This document shows positions 1-8,620 of a stretch of 64,000 nt of DNA, piece by piece. The translations under genes were made by a program, and so were the position numbers. This DNA is from JBALVT01 sp045110675 (lineage in GTDB: Bacteria > Pseudomonadota > Gammaproteobacteria > Pseudomonadales > Halieaceae): the NCBI GenBank assembly GCA_045110675.1, contig JBGCGJ010000006.1, positions 124,001 through 188,000 on the forward strand, given 5' to 3'. Each line of letters opens with the position of its first letter. Positions within the stretch are counted from its first letter, which is position 1. Under the pieces are notes generated by a model that was not told where the DNA came from, ran no database searches, and was given only the letters and a program-made list of their open reading frames with translations.

Positions 1-1887
1 CAGGCTTTAAGCATCGCCTGGGATGCGCGGCCAAAGCAACAGGGAGGGCAGCGTTGGTATCATCTTTATCCGGACGAAAAAATTGACTTTAAAGACCCCC
101 TGCATTGGACCGGGCCCTATCAAAACTGGAATACCCGTTGTGCGGAATGCCACAGCACCGATTTAGAGAAAAATTACAGTGGCGACACAAGAAGCTTTTC
201 CACCACCTTCGAAGAGATTGATGTTAGCTGTGAGGCCTGCCACGGGCCGGGCCAACAACACGTAAAATCGGCGGAAGCTGAAAAACTCGGTGATGTTCAC
301 AAAAGCGGTTTTCCCACTGCACTTTCCCAGCGAGGGCAGTGGGCCTTTAGCGAACAAAACCCCATTGCACGTCGCAACACTCCACTGACCACACGCGCAC
401 AAATTGACAGCTGTGGGCGTTGCCACGCACGACGCGGAACGCTGGGAGATTATCACTACGGAGCAGATTTACTGGATACCCATCGACTATCAATGCCGCA
501 ATCACCGGCTTATTACCACGACGGGCAAATTCTGGATGAGGTTTACGTTTACGGGTCGTTTGTGCAGAGCAAGATGCACCAGGCTGGGGTCGTATGCAGC
601 AATTGCCACGAGCCGCACAGCTTAAAATTGCGCGCCGAGAAAAACGGCGTTTGCGCACAGTGCCACAAGCCCGAAGTCTACGACAGCATTCAACATCATC
701 ATCACAGCGCAAACTCGGCGGGAGCAGAATGCGCTAACTGCCATATGCCAGAAAGCACTTACATGGGAGTCGACCCCCGTCGAGATCACAGCATGCGAAT
801 CCCCCGGCCTGATCTGAGTATCGTAATGGGTACGCCAAACGCCTGTAATCAATGCCACACCGACAAAAAACCACAATGGGCCTTAGAGGCGCTGAGAAAG
901 TGGGGTACAAATTTTCGCGATACCTCTACTCACCCGGCGCGAAGTTTTTTGCAGGCCGACATCGGAGACGGAAGAAGCCTACCCACTTTGGCGCAGCTGG
1001 CCACAAACGAAACGGTAGCACCCATATGGCGAGCCAATGCGATGGAGGCCCTCGGAAACTTTGGAGGTCGCGACGCACTGCAAACCGCAACCCAACTACT
1101 GTACTCCGAGGATTCTCTACTGCGAGTTAGCACTGTGCGCGCAATCGCATTTTTGCCACTTCACCAGCGCTTCGCGCTTCTACAACCGCTGATGGATGAC
1201 GATATCACCTCGGTGAGAATGGAGGTCGCGACGTCATTGGCGGGCGTACCTTTGGATCAGGTAAAACCCGAACAGGCGGAGGCTTTGTTGAAACTTTTCC
1301 GCGAATATGAGGATATTCAGGAACAACACCTGGACATGCCCGGCGTTCAGTTGCAGCTGGGGATTTTCTACTCTGGCCGAGGCGATTTACCCGCCGCCGA
1401 GAAAGCCTACCGCGAGTCAATTTATCTGAATCCGCAGCTCATCCCTGCTCTGTTGAATCTGGCGGATTTATTGCGTGCCCAGACTCGCGACGATGAGGCG
1501 AGAGATATATTACTAGACGCCCTTAAAACTGCACCGGAACACGGGCCCACTCTGCATGCATTGGGTCTACTCGAAACGCGCACCGAAAATACGACTTTGG
1601 CGCTGGACTACTTGCGAAGAGCGGCAGAGCGAGAAAGCAACGGTACGCGGCATCGATTCGTGTACGCAATAGCGCTTCATGATTTGGGTAAACCGCAGCA
1701 GGCTATCAAACAACTGCTCACACTATTGAAAGCGGTGCCGCAAAGTCAGGAAGTGCTTCTCGCACTCGCCAATTACAACGCGGAACTAGGTGAGCGGGAA
1801 AGAGCGCGCGGCTTCGCCGCAAAACTTGCTCAGATCGCTCCGAACAATAAGGATTATCGGGAGCTGTTGAATCAGCTTTCCCGGTAG
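1..1887 (+). CDS. Multihaem c-type cytochrome with HEAT and TPR repeats (5' partial)
   Basis: The reading frame is open from base 1, so the gene starts outside the window and 628 residues are visible. Seven CXXCH haem sites can be read at visible residues 47, 77, 138, 199, 218, 244 and 282 (for example CAECH, CEACH, CGRCH, CNQCH). They are followed by HEAT-like helices (about 338-425) and then several TPR units (about 446-625). The family is periplasmic multihaem cytochromes of the cytochrome c554/NrfA-like type, joined to repeat scaffolds. Electron transfer is likely, but the partner and substrate are unknown. An apparent ATG at 493 lies inside the haem domain and is not the real start. No gene follows on the same strand, and the next gene is convergent. 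Confidence 0.9.
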   Translation, partial: QALSIAWDARPKQQGGQRWYHLYPDEKIDFKDPLHWTGPYQNWNTRCAECHSTDLEKNYSGDTRSFSTTFEEIDVSCEACHGPGQQHVKSAEAEKLGDVHKSGFPTALSQRGQWAFSEQNPIARRNTPLTTRAQIDSCGRCHARRGTLGDYHYGADLLDTHRLSMPQSPAYYHDGQILDEVYVYGSFVQSKMHQAGVVCSNCHEPHSLKLRAEKNGVCAQCHKPEVYDSIQHHHHSANSAGAECANCHMPESTYMGVDPRRDHSMRIPRPDLSIVMGTPNACNQCHTDKKPQWALEALRKWGTNFRDTSTHPARSFLQADIGDGRSLPTLAQLATNETVAPIWRANAMEALGNFGGRDALQTATQLLYSEDSLLRVSTVRAIAFLPLHQRFALLQPLMDDDITSVRMEVATSLAGVPLDQVKPEQAEALLKLFREYEDIQEQHLDMPGVQLQLGIFYSGRGDLPAAEKAYRESIYLNPQLIPALLNLADLLRAQTRDDEARDILLDALKTAPEHGPTLHALGLLETRTENTTLALDYLRRAAERESNGTRHRFVYAIALHDLGKPQQAIKQLLTLLKAVPQSQEVLLALANYNAELGERERARGFAAKLAQIAPNNKDYRELLNQLSR

Positions 1888-1929
1888 AGGCAACGGCGCA
1901 GCGTTTTTTCTAATCCACAATAAAATACG

Positions 1930-2916
1930 CTAAAGACTTCTCAAGAATTTCACTAGGAGCTCATTGAGTCGATCCGGCTGTTCCTGCTGCACGAAGTGGC
2001 CGCAGTTTGGAATCAAGACCACATCTGAAAGATTTTTGACTCGACTTTTCATCACATCAAACGGTTTTGGGCCTGACAAACTGTAGACTGGATCGTTTTC
2101 TCCTATCGCAAAAAACGCCGGTACCTCAATATTGGCATGAGCAAACTCACGGAACATATGCCAGTTCTTGTCCATAACCCGGTAGGAATTCACGCCCCCC
2201 GCAAACGCGAGTTCTGCTCCGGCACTGAGATATTCCTCTAAATAAAATTCCATATCCTCCAGTGACAACCAAGACCAAGGCAGACTCTCAGAAGGTTCTT
2301 CCAACACATCCAGGTAAGCCGTTCCATCGCTGGGGAAATTTTCCCAGTTGAGCAACTTGCCCTTAGCGCTAAGCGCCCAGAACAATTTGTGCAGAAACTC
2401 GGATTCACGACCTCGCACTGAGCGTTCCGCCACGCCCACCGACTGGTAGTAATGCATGTGGAAAAAGTGGTTGGCGGCTACTGAAGCAAACAGCTGCGAG
2501 GGAAGTACATCGCAGCCCCCGGCCAATTCCATATCATAGGGCGCGCTCAGCGGAGCAATGGCTGAAATACGGTCTGTGTGATGTATTCCCATATGCCAGG
2601 CGAGATTCGCGCCGAAATCGTGTCCAAGCAGTACCGCATTCTCGCGGGAGAAGTGATCCAAAACCGCGAGGACATCACCGCTCAACTTGTCAAAACTATA
2701 CTCGGCGCTGGCGATAGGACGTGAACTTCTGCCGTAACCTCGCATGTCCATCGCGACCGCGTGATAACCGGCCCTGGCCAGGGCTGTCAACTGATGACGC
2801 CAGCTGTACCACAACCCTGGAAAGCCGTGGCACATTACCACCAGAGGACCATGTCCAGCACTGGCTATATGAAGACGAATATTGCCGTTGTTAATTTCTT
2901 CGTGAACGTAGGACAT
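1930..2916 (-). CDS. Alpha/beta hydrolase, epoxide hydrolase-like
   Basis: This 328-residue enzyme has the layout of soluble epoxide hydrolases and haloalkane dehalogenases. An oxyanion HGFPG motif lies at residues 30-34, the Asp nucleophile is D100 in GHDFG, the probable acid is D275 in GENDP, and the base is H307 near NCGHF. An Asp nucleophile favours epoxide hydrolase or dehalogenase activity over esterase activity. The substrate cannot be read from sequence. I chose the ATG at 2916, because family members start shortly before the first strand. A TTG at 2961 would add 15 residues and overlap the upstream yceI-like gene. It lies 28 nt after that gene and may share its transcript. Confidence 0.88.
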   Translation of the reverse strand: MSYVHEEINNGNIRLHIASAGHGPLVVMCHGFPGLWYSWRHQLTALARAGYHAVAMDMRGYGRSSRPIASAEYSFDKLSGDVLAVLDHFSRENAVLLGHDFGANLAWHMGIHHTDRISAIAPLSAPYDMELAGGCDVLPSQLFASVAANHFFHMHYYQSVGVAERSVRGRESEFLHKLFWALSAKGKLLNWENFPSDGTAYLDVLEEPSESLPWSWLSLEDMEFYLEEYLSAGAELAFAGGVNSYRVMDKNWHMFREFAHANIEVPAFFAIGENDPVYSLSGPKPFDVMKSRVKNLSDVVLIPNCGHFVQQEQPDRLNELLVKFLRSL

Positions 2917-2944
2917 GGAATAATTTGCCGAAACCGGCGCGTGA

Positions 2945-3544
2945 CTAACGTGTGGGAACAAATTCCAATCTAAAAGATACGGGCACAGAGGAGCTTATAG
3001 AATTTAAACCCGCTACTTTGCGAAGCAACTCAATGCCATTTTCGAGATTAAAATCAGCCGCTCTAATGACAATAGGTCGCGCTGTAACCGCTAACAGCCC
3101 ACCCCCCGACTTCGGGGCGAGCACCACGGAAGCGTTCACGGCTCTTTTCTGCCCGTGTAGTGACACAGTCACAGGAATGTCCAGCGTGACGGTTTCATTG
3201 GCCTCGAGAATTTTCTGCAGCAACGCGGCATCAACCTTGGTCGCTATTTTTGCCAGGGGGAAATTGGCCGTATCAAACAACATCTTACGGACACGTTCAT
3301 CGCGAATTTCGATCAGTGTGTTCACCGTATCCAACTCGATGGCGAGATTCACCGAACCATCATCGGCTACGGACCCGCTTAAGGCGCCGAAGCTATGGCT
3401 TTCGGCGATCGAATTGTTTTTGGTAGAGATAAATTCGAGCGAAGAGTTGTTTGGATCCAGGGACAAGCGAGCCTGAGCCGTTGCGGCAAACGCCAAGAAA
3501 TACACTGCAACAAGAGCGTTCCTAGCCAGCGATGTAAACCTCAT
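2945..3544 (-). CDS. YceI family periplasmic protein
   Basis: A 199-residue protein with a clear signal peptide (about residues 1-25, ending in AQA) and a YceI-type lipocalin-like domain. YceI proteins bind isoprenoid or other lipids in the periplasm, and the ligand here is unknown. A longer open frame reaches 3691 but runs into parE. The ATG at 3544 is preferred because it gives the signal peptide and has a GGAG about 10 nt upstream. It lies 40 nt downstream of parE on the same strand. Confidence 0.87.
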   Translation of the reverse strand: MRFTSLARNALVAVYFLAFAATAQARLSLDPNNSSLEFISTKNNSIAESHSFGALSGSVADDGSVNLAIELDTVNTLIEIRDERVRKMLFDTANFPLAKIATKVDAALLQKILEANETVTLDIPVTVSLHGQKRAVNASVVLAPKSGGGLLAVTARPIVIRAADFNLENGIELLRKVAGLNSISSSVPVSFRLEFVPTR

Positions 3545-3584
3545 GAAAATCACTCCGTTTCTATTGGTGTCAAACCGATAGGGA

Positions 3585-5477
3585 TCAGGCAACGATTTCT
3601 GCCAGATCACCATTCTTTTCCAACCAGGCTCTGCGGTCTGGCGCTCGCTTCTTGGCGAGCAGCATGTCGAGCATCTGATTAGTTCCGTCACCCGAGCCCA
3701 AGACCAGACGGACTAGTCTTCGCGTATCCGGGTCCATGGTCGTTTCACGGAGCTGAAGAGGATTCATCTCACCCAAGCCCTTGAAACGCTGCACATTCAC
3801 TTTGCCCTTTTTCTTTTCCGCCTCTATACGGTCCAGTACACCTTGCTTCTCACTTTCATCCAGGGCGTAAAAAACTTCTTTACCGATATCTATGCGATAC
3901 AGGGGCGGCATGGCAACGTACACATGCCCCGCCGAAACAAGAGGGCGGAAATGACGCACAAACAAAGCGCAAATCAAGGTGGCAATATGTAGGCCATCGG
4001 AATCCGCATCGGCGAGAATACACACCTTGTCGTAGCGCAGGCCGGCGAGGTCATCGCTGGCGGGATCAACCCCGAGCGCCACAGAAATATTGTGTACCTC
4101 CATGGAGGCCAGGATTTCCTGAGAATCCACTTCCCAGGTATTAAGAATTTTGCCGCGCAGAGGAAGTATCGCCTGAAACTGACGGTCTCTGGCTTGTTTG
4201 GCGGAGCCCCCGGCGGAATCTCCCTCGACCAAAAACAATTCGCTCCGACTGGTGTCCTGACCTGAACAATCCGCCAGCTTGCCTGGCAGAGCCGGCCCAG
4301 AAGTCACCTTCTTGCGAGCGACTTTCTTCGAAGCTCGCAATCGGCTTTGTGCGTTGTTGATGCACATTTCGGCCAACTGTTCCGCTTCTTCGGTGTGTTG
4401 GTTTAGCCACAAACTAAAAGCGTCCTTGGCGACACCAGAGACAAAGGCGGCGGCTTCGCGCGAAGACAAGCGCTCTTTTGTTTGACCGGAAAATTGAGGG
4501 TCCTCCAGCTTGGAAGAAAGCACGTAGGCGCAGCGGTCCCAAATATCATCGGGAGATAGCTTAATGCCCCGAGGTAACAAGCTGCGCAGTTCACAAAAAT
4601 CGCGCAGTGCATCTAGCAAACCGGTGCGCATCCCGTTCACGTGGGTTCCCCCCAGGGCGGTGGGAATCAAGTTAACATAGCTTTCCGTAACTAACTCCCC
4701 TCCCTCGGGCAGCCACTGAACCGCCCAGTCGACACCCTCACTGCTGCCGGAGAAGCTACCGGTAAATGGCACCGCCGGTACACAGGTATAATCGATGGTT
4801 GAGCCGATTAAATAGTCACGCAAGCCGTCCTCGTAATACCACTCCTCAGATTCACCCTTGGCCTCGTCATTAAATTTGACTCTCAGGCCCGGGCACAAGA
4901 CGGCTTTCGCCCGCAGCACATGGCGCAGACGAAGCACCGAAAAGTTAATGGAATCGAAATAGACCGGGTCGGGTTCGAAACGAACCGAGGTACCCGTATT
5001 TCGCTTACCACAGCTGTCAATCACTTCCAGTTCAGAGGACTTCTCACCGCCTTCGAAACGCATCTGATGAACGTTGCCATCACGACGAATGGTAATCTCC
5101 AGATGTTTTGACAAAGCGTTGACCACAGAGACCCCAACACCGTGCAAGCCGCCGCTAAATTGATAGTTCTTGCCGGAAAACTTGCCGCCTGCATGCAAGG
5201 TGCTGAGAATAACTTCGACTCCGGGCTTGCCTTGCTCCGGGTGGATATCAACCGGCATTCCACGGCCATTATCAGTCACGGTAATTGAACCGTTTTTGTG
5301 CAACACCACATCGATTTGGTCGGCGTGACCGGCGAGGGCCTCATCCACACTATTGTCGATCACTTCCTGAGCCAAGTGATTCGGTCTCGTGGTATCTGTG
5401 TACATACCCGGTCTTTTGCGAACCGGTTCAAGTCCCGTGAGGACTTCTATGTCTTCGGCGTTATAGTCGTTGCTCAT
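3585..5477 (-). CDS. parE: DNA topoisomerase IV subunit B
   Basis: A 630-residue type IIA topoisomerase ATPase subunit, of normal ParE length. The GHKL ATP site shows DNSVDEALAG (about 41-50), DNGRGMP and GLHGVGVSVVNAL. The TOPRIM region has LVEGDSAGGSAKQARD and the metal-binding DADSDG. The short loop between them and the overall length fit ParE better than GyrB of Pseudomonas type, which is over 800 residues. With ParC it decatenates daughter chromosomes. ATG at 5477, with an AGGA about 13 nt upstream. In E. coli parE lies in a parE-yqiA-cpdA-yqiB-nudF block, and part of that block is present here. Confidence 0.97.
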   Translation of the reverse strand: MSNDYNAEDIEVLTGLEPVRKRPGMYTDTTRPNHLAQEVIDNSVDEALAGHADQIDVVLHKNGSITVTDNGRGMPVDIHPEQGKPGVEVILSTLHAGGKFSGKNYQFSGGLHGVGVSVVNALSKHLEITIRRDGNVHQMRFEGGEKSSELEVIDSCGKRNTGTSVRFEPDPVYFDSINFSVLRLRHVLRAKAVLCPGLRVKFNDEAKGESEEWYYEDGLRDYLIGSTIDYTCVPAVPFTGSFSGSSEGVDWAVQWLPEGGELVTESYVNLIPTALGGTHVNGMRTGLLDALRDFCELRSLLPRGIKLSPDDIWDRCAYVLSSKLEDPQFSGQTKERLSSREAAAFVSGVAKDAFSLWLNQHTEEAEQLAEMCINNAQSRLRASKKVARKKVTSGPALPGKLADCSGQDTSRSELFLVEGDSAGGSAKQARDRQFQAILPLRGKILNTWEVDSQEILASMEVHNISVALGVDPASDDLAGLRYDKVCILADADSDGLHIATLICALFVRHFRPLVSAGHVYVAMPPLYRIDIGKEVFYALDESEKQGVLDRIEAEKKKGKVNVQRFKGLGEMNPLQLRETTMDPDTRRLVRLVLGSGDGTNQMLDMLLAKKRAPDRRAWLEKNGDLAEIVA

Positions 5478-5542
5478 CGAAGTGATTTTTTCCTGAAAAG
5501 GTCTACTGAATGCCAGCTCCCAGTATACCTTAGCTCGAGGAA

Positions 5543-5559
5543 TTTAGGCGCGTCCTAAA
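5543..5559. repeat. Inverted repeat upstream of parE
   Basis: TTTAGG and CCTAAA arms around a 5-nt centre form a 6-bp stem about 65 nt upstream of the parE start. It could be an operator or a weak hairpin. No function can be assigned. Confidence 0.35.
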
Positions 5560-5622
5560 GGAGCAAAAAGTACGCAAGTGAGACTTTCTCTGGCCTTATA
5601 ATCAGGCCGGGCAGGGACCGAC

Positions 5623-6477
5623 TTACAAATAACCTGTCGAGTCGAGGTCGACGTTGAACTCAACACCTTCTACTCGGGATACCTGGGTTGTCACCGACCC
5701 ATCGGGCTTCAGCTCCAACCACCGGTAACCCGGAGCAGAGTCATCGGCCTTGAATTTATCGCTCCCTGGCGCGAATTGAACGCAGGTTGATGGCGATCCC
5801 ATCAATGCAACCCCGTTACGCGTTTTATCAATCTGCTGATGCACGTGGCCCCACAATACGCCTTTAACGCAGGTATGGGCGTCCAGCACTTCGAAAAAAG
5901 CATCGGCGTCGGATACGATTTGCTCATCCAGCCAGGCGCAACCTATTTCTATCGGGTGATGATGCAGGCAGACCAGGGTATGCAGCCTCTCTGCGGAGGC
6001 AACTTCCAGGGCATCCTTCAAGAAACGAAGTTGCTCAGCCCCCAGCTCACCACCCACTTCGCCGGGGACTTGCGTGTCCAGCATTAAGATTTGCCAGTTG
6101 CCGATACGTATCTCTGGGCTCAAAGCGGCGGTACCGGCAAGCACTGTGTTCATTCCCTCACGGTTATCGTGATTGCCCGGCAACCAAAAACATTGGGGAC
6201 CGAGTTGCTGACTATAATCCTGCATCCTTACGTAGGCTGATGTGAAACCGTGATCGGAAAGATCACCGGTTAACAAGGCCGCATCGGGCGGCCCGCACTC
6301 ACGCATAGCTTGCTCGATAACCAGCGCCAACGAGCGGTCCGTATCCACTCCAAGCAAACTAGCACCGGAGTGCTCGCCCAAATGGCAATCGGTAATCTGC
6401 AGGAGCTTAACCACGCCACCGGCATGCTCTAAAGTATGTACTTTAGAGTCGGCAGTCGTGATTGGGGAAATTTCCAT
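5623..6477 (-). CDS. cpdA: 3',5'-cyclic-nucleotide phosphodiesterase CpdA (metallophosphoesterase)
   Basis: About 284 residues with the metallophosphoesterase signatures in order: DCHLG (DxH), GDLSDHG, GNHDNR, LHHHP and GHVHQQ. These bind two metals. Together with its neighbours (a DUF1249 gene directly upstream, parE downstream, tolC divergent) this points to CpdA, which hydrolyses cAMP in the cytoplasm. The start is uncertain. The ATG at 6477 is 4 nt past the upstream stop codon, with a GAGGA almost touching it. A GTG at 6501 would overlap the upstream gene and has no visible ribosome binding site. The Asp-Cys-His form of the first motif is a small deviation from the usual Asp-Ser/Thr-His. 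Confidence 0.9.
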   Translation of the reverse strand: MEISPITTADSKVHTLEHAGGVVKLLQITDCHLGEHSGASLLGVDTDRSLALVIEQAMRECGPPDAALLTGDLSDHGFTSAYVRMQDYSQQLGPQCFWLPGNHDNREGMNTVLAGTAALSPEIRIGNWQILMLDTQVPGEVGGELGAEQLRFLKDALEVASAERLHTLVCLHHHPIEIGCAWLDEQIVSDADAFFEVLDAHTCVKGVLWGHVHQQIDKTRNGVALMGSPSTCVQFAPGSDKFKADDSAPGYRWLELKPDGSVTTQVSRVEGVEFNVDLDSTGYL

Positions 6478-6481
6478 TTCC

Positions 6482-6934
6482 TCAGGAGTCGGAATTGTCA
6501 CAAATCACAGGGGAGGAGGTCTGGCCATTGAGCAAGCAATGCTCCAGCCAATCCGCCAAAAATCGATTTTGCTGCGACTTCTCGTCCTGCTGATACATTT
6601 CTTGATTGGGGTAGGCATAGCGTGCATTCACGCTTCGATGAGACTGAAAAACACCCACTTCAAGCATTCGCGCATCGTGATAGGCGCGCACTTCTATAAG
6701 TAATTGTCCCAATAAGGGATCGTCCGACTGGCGCTGATGAAGGCGAAAAAAGGTGGTGTATCGACAGCGTTCAACCACTTCAAAATTAACCCGGGAGCTG
6801 CCAAGGGTGAACGCGCGACTATTGCGAGTCTCATAATCCGGGAACAGGCGCAGCAGGCGAACATAATTGGCTTCACACACGCCATGCAGTTCGGACAAGC
6901 TCAGCTTGTAACGCTTTTTCTTGATAATTGGCAA
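6482..6934 (-). CDS. yqiB: DUF1249 (YqiB-like) protein
   Basis: 150 residues resembling the DUF1249/YqiB family, with an N-terminal basic stretch, a repeated Leu/Arg helix and a conserved RYT-type core. Biochemical function is unknown. The start is a TTG at 6934, supported by GGGAG 6 nt upstream and by no ATG in a suitable place. It is followed after 4 nt, or with overlap, by cpdA, and the two are probably co-transcribed. In E. coli the gene upstream is nudF; none is seen here. Confidence 0.85.
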   Translation of the reverse strand: MPIIKKKRYKLSLSELHGVCEANYVRLLRLFPDYETRNSRAFTLGSSRVNFEVVERCRYTTFFRLHQRQSDDPLLGQLLIEVRAYHDARMLEVGVFQSHRSVNARYAYPNQEMYQQDEKSQQNRFLADWLEHCLLNGQTSSPVICDNSDS

Positions 6935-7036
6935 CTGGGGCTCCCTTAAACTGTTGCGCCGTTTTCACCCAACTCGCCAAATACCCTGGCGGATGAACCA
7001 TGTTGGATTCTAGCACTTAAGAGCGCATAAACTACT

Positions 7037-7068
7037 GGCAAATTGCCTCTTTACTGCGCTGATAATAT
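7037..7068 (+). promoter_or_regulatory. Probable tolC promoter with overlapping dyad
   Basis: An extended -10 (TGA followed by TAATAT at 7063-7068) lies about 70 nt upstream of tolC. A dyad GGCAA-A-TTGCC (7037-7047) sits where a -35 box or operator would be. No good -35 at 17 nt is present, so an activator or a repressor at the dyad is plausible but unproven. Confidence 0.4.
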
Positions 7069-7137
7069 ATGCGCTGGGCCACTTAGGCTGTTAAACTCTA
7101 GGATGCAAACACCAGAAAAAATACAAGGGATGTGGGG

Positions 7138-8562
7138 ATGATAAAGTCTGGAGTCGCGCTACTGGCGCTGACAATCTCAATAACAATATCTACAGGGGCA
7201 ACCTCGGTATACGCCGAGTCACTGCGGGATATTTACGAGCTCGCGCTTGAAAACGATGCGCAACTGAAAGCGGAAGAAGCTCAGTACCGAGCCAATCTTG
7301 AAACCGAAAAACTTGGTCTGGCGGGACTCCTTCCGCAGATAAATGGGACCTACGATTACACCGACAGCGATCAAGACACCCAGGGTGAAAGTTTTGATAT
7401 TGGCAGTAGCGGCGGAACCATCGTCGACACGCTCACCAACGTTGACACAGACCGAGAAGGCTACCAGCTCACCCTCAACCAGCCCTTGTTCGATTTACCG
7501 GCGTGGTTTACTTTCCAATCAGGCAAACAGTTTTCAAAGCAGGCGGAAGCCACTTTCGCCGCCAACCAACAAAACTTGATCGTGCGCGTAGTGGAGGCCT
7601 ACCTATTGGTACTGCGTGGCCAGGACAACCTGGAAGCGTCCAAGGCCCAGGAACGCGCCTTCGAACGGCAGCTAGAACAAACTCAGCAGCGTTTTGAAGT
7701 GGGCTTGATAGCGATCACCGATGTTTATGAGGCCCAGGCCGCCTACGACTTATCCCAGGTAAACCGCATCGTCGATGAGAACAATGTTTCGGTAGCGCTT
7801 GAGCGATTGTCGGTCTTAACGGGCCGCAGTCATGAAAACCTCTCTGTCTTGAAAGAAGATTTCGATATCCTGTTGCCAGAGCCTGTGGATCGAGCCGCTT
7901 GGGTGGAGTTTGCTCTGGAAAATAATTTCACGCTAAAAGCATCTCGCTACGCAGAAGAGGTCGCGCGGCAAAATGCCAAAGCCAATGCAATGAGGCATGC
8001 GCCCACCATCAGCGGTAACTACTCTTATTCTGACTACGAAACCGACGGTGATCTAACACGAACACCCTCAACTGACTTCGACGGGTCTCCCAATCAAGAC
8101 GTTGAAAACAACAGCTGGCAGATTAGAGTAGACATACCGCTGTTCTCGGGTGGTGCCGTGAGTGCAAACCGCAGAAAGGCCGCACAGGATTTTAACGCAG
8201 CCAGAGAGAACAGAATCAACCTGGGCCGCAACACAGTCACCAACGCCCGTTCTTTGCATATGACCGTGGTGAGCGATGTGTCACGCGTAGCAGCTCGCAA
8301 ACAGAGTATTGTTTCTTCTCGCAGTGCACTGGATGCGACACAGGCTGGATACGAAGTCGGTACTCGAAATGTGGTAGATGTATTGAATGCCCAAAATACA
8401 CTATTTTCTTCAGAGCGGGACTACGCCAACAGTCGTTATGACTATATTGTTAATATGGTGCAGCTCAAAGAGCAGGCGGGCCTATTGAGTCCCGAGGACA
8501 TCTACCAGTTGGATGCAGCTATGGAACCGGCTCCCGCACCTACCGCAAACGGCACACAGTAG
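7138..8562 (+). CDS. tolC: TolC family outer membrane channel protein
   Basis: 474 residues with a signal peptide (about 1-25) and the duplicated outer membrane efflux protein fold of TolC. The N-terminal half starts SLRDIYELAL and the C-terminal half carries the matching GTRNVVDVLNAQ segment. It forms the trimeric outer membrane duct for tripartite efflux pumps and type I secretion. The ATG at 7138 is chosen, with AAGGGA 7 nt upstream; a GTG at 7132 would be too close to that site. It is divergent from the DUF1249-cpdA pair, as in E. coli. No pump gene is adjacent, which is typical for a housekeeping TolC. Confidence 0.94.
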   Translation: MIKSGVALLALTISITISTGATSVYAESLRDIYELALENDAQLKAEEAQYRANLETEKLGLAGLLPQINGTYDYTDSDQDTQGESFDIGSSGGTIVDTLTNVDTDREGYQLTLNQPLFDLPAWFTFQSGKQFSKQAEATFAANQQNLIVRVVEAYLLVLRGQDNLEASKAQERAFERQLEQTQQRFEVGLIAITDVYEAQAAYDLSQVNRIVDENNVSVALERLSVLTGRSHENLSVLKEDFDILLPEPVDRAAWVEFALENNFTLKASRYAEEVARQNAKANAMRHAPTISGNYSYSDYETDGDLTRTPSTDFDGSPNQDVENNSWQIRVDIPLFSGGAVSANRRKAAQDFNAARENRINLGRNTVTNARSLHMTVVSDVSRVAARKQSIVSSRSALDATQAGYEVGTRNVVDVLNAQNTLFSSERDYANSRYDYIVNMVQLKEQAGLLSPEDIYQLDAAMEPAPAPTANGTQ

Positions 8563-8620
8563 CTGTAACGCTCTGAGTTTCCTCGCGGCATCACGAGCTA
8601 AGCCCTAACTTAGATCTTAA

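Noticed and set aside
493..1887. A separate gene starting at the ATG 493.
   Set aside because: The same frame is open from base 1 and contains three more CXXCH sites, so this is one longer gene.
1930..2916. The alpha/beta hydrolase as the YqiA esterase of the parE block.
   Set aside because: It has an Asp nucleophile and is much longer than YqiA, so it is a different branch of the fold.
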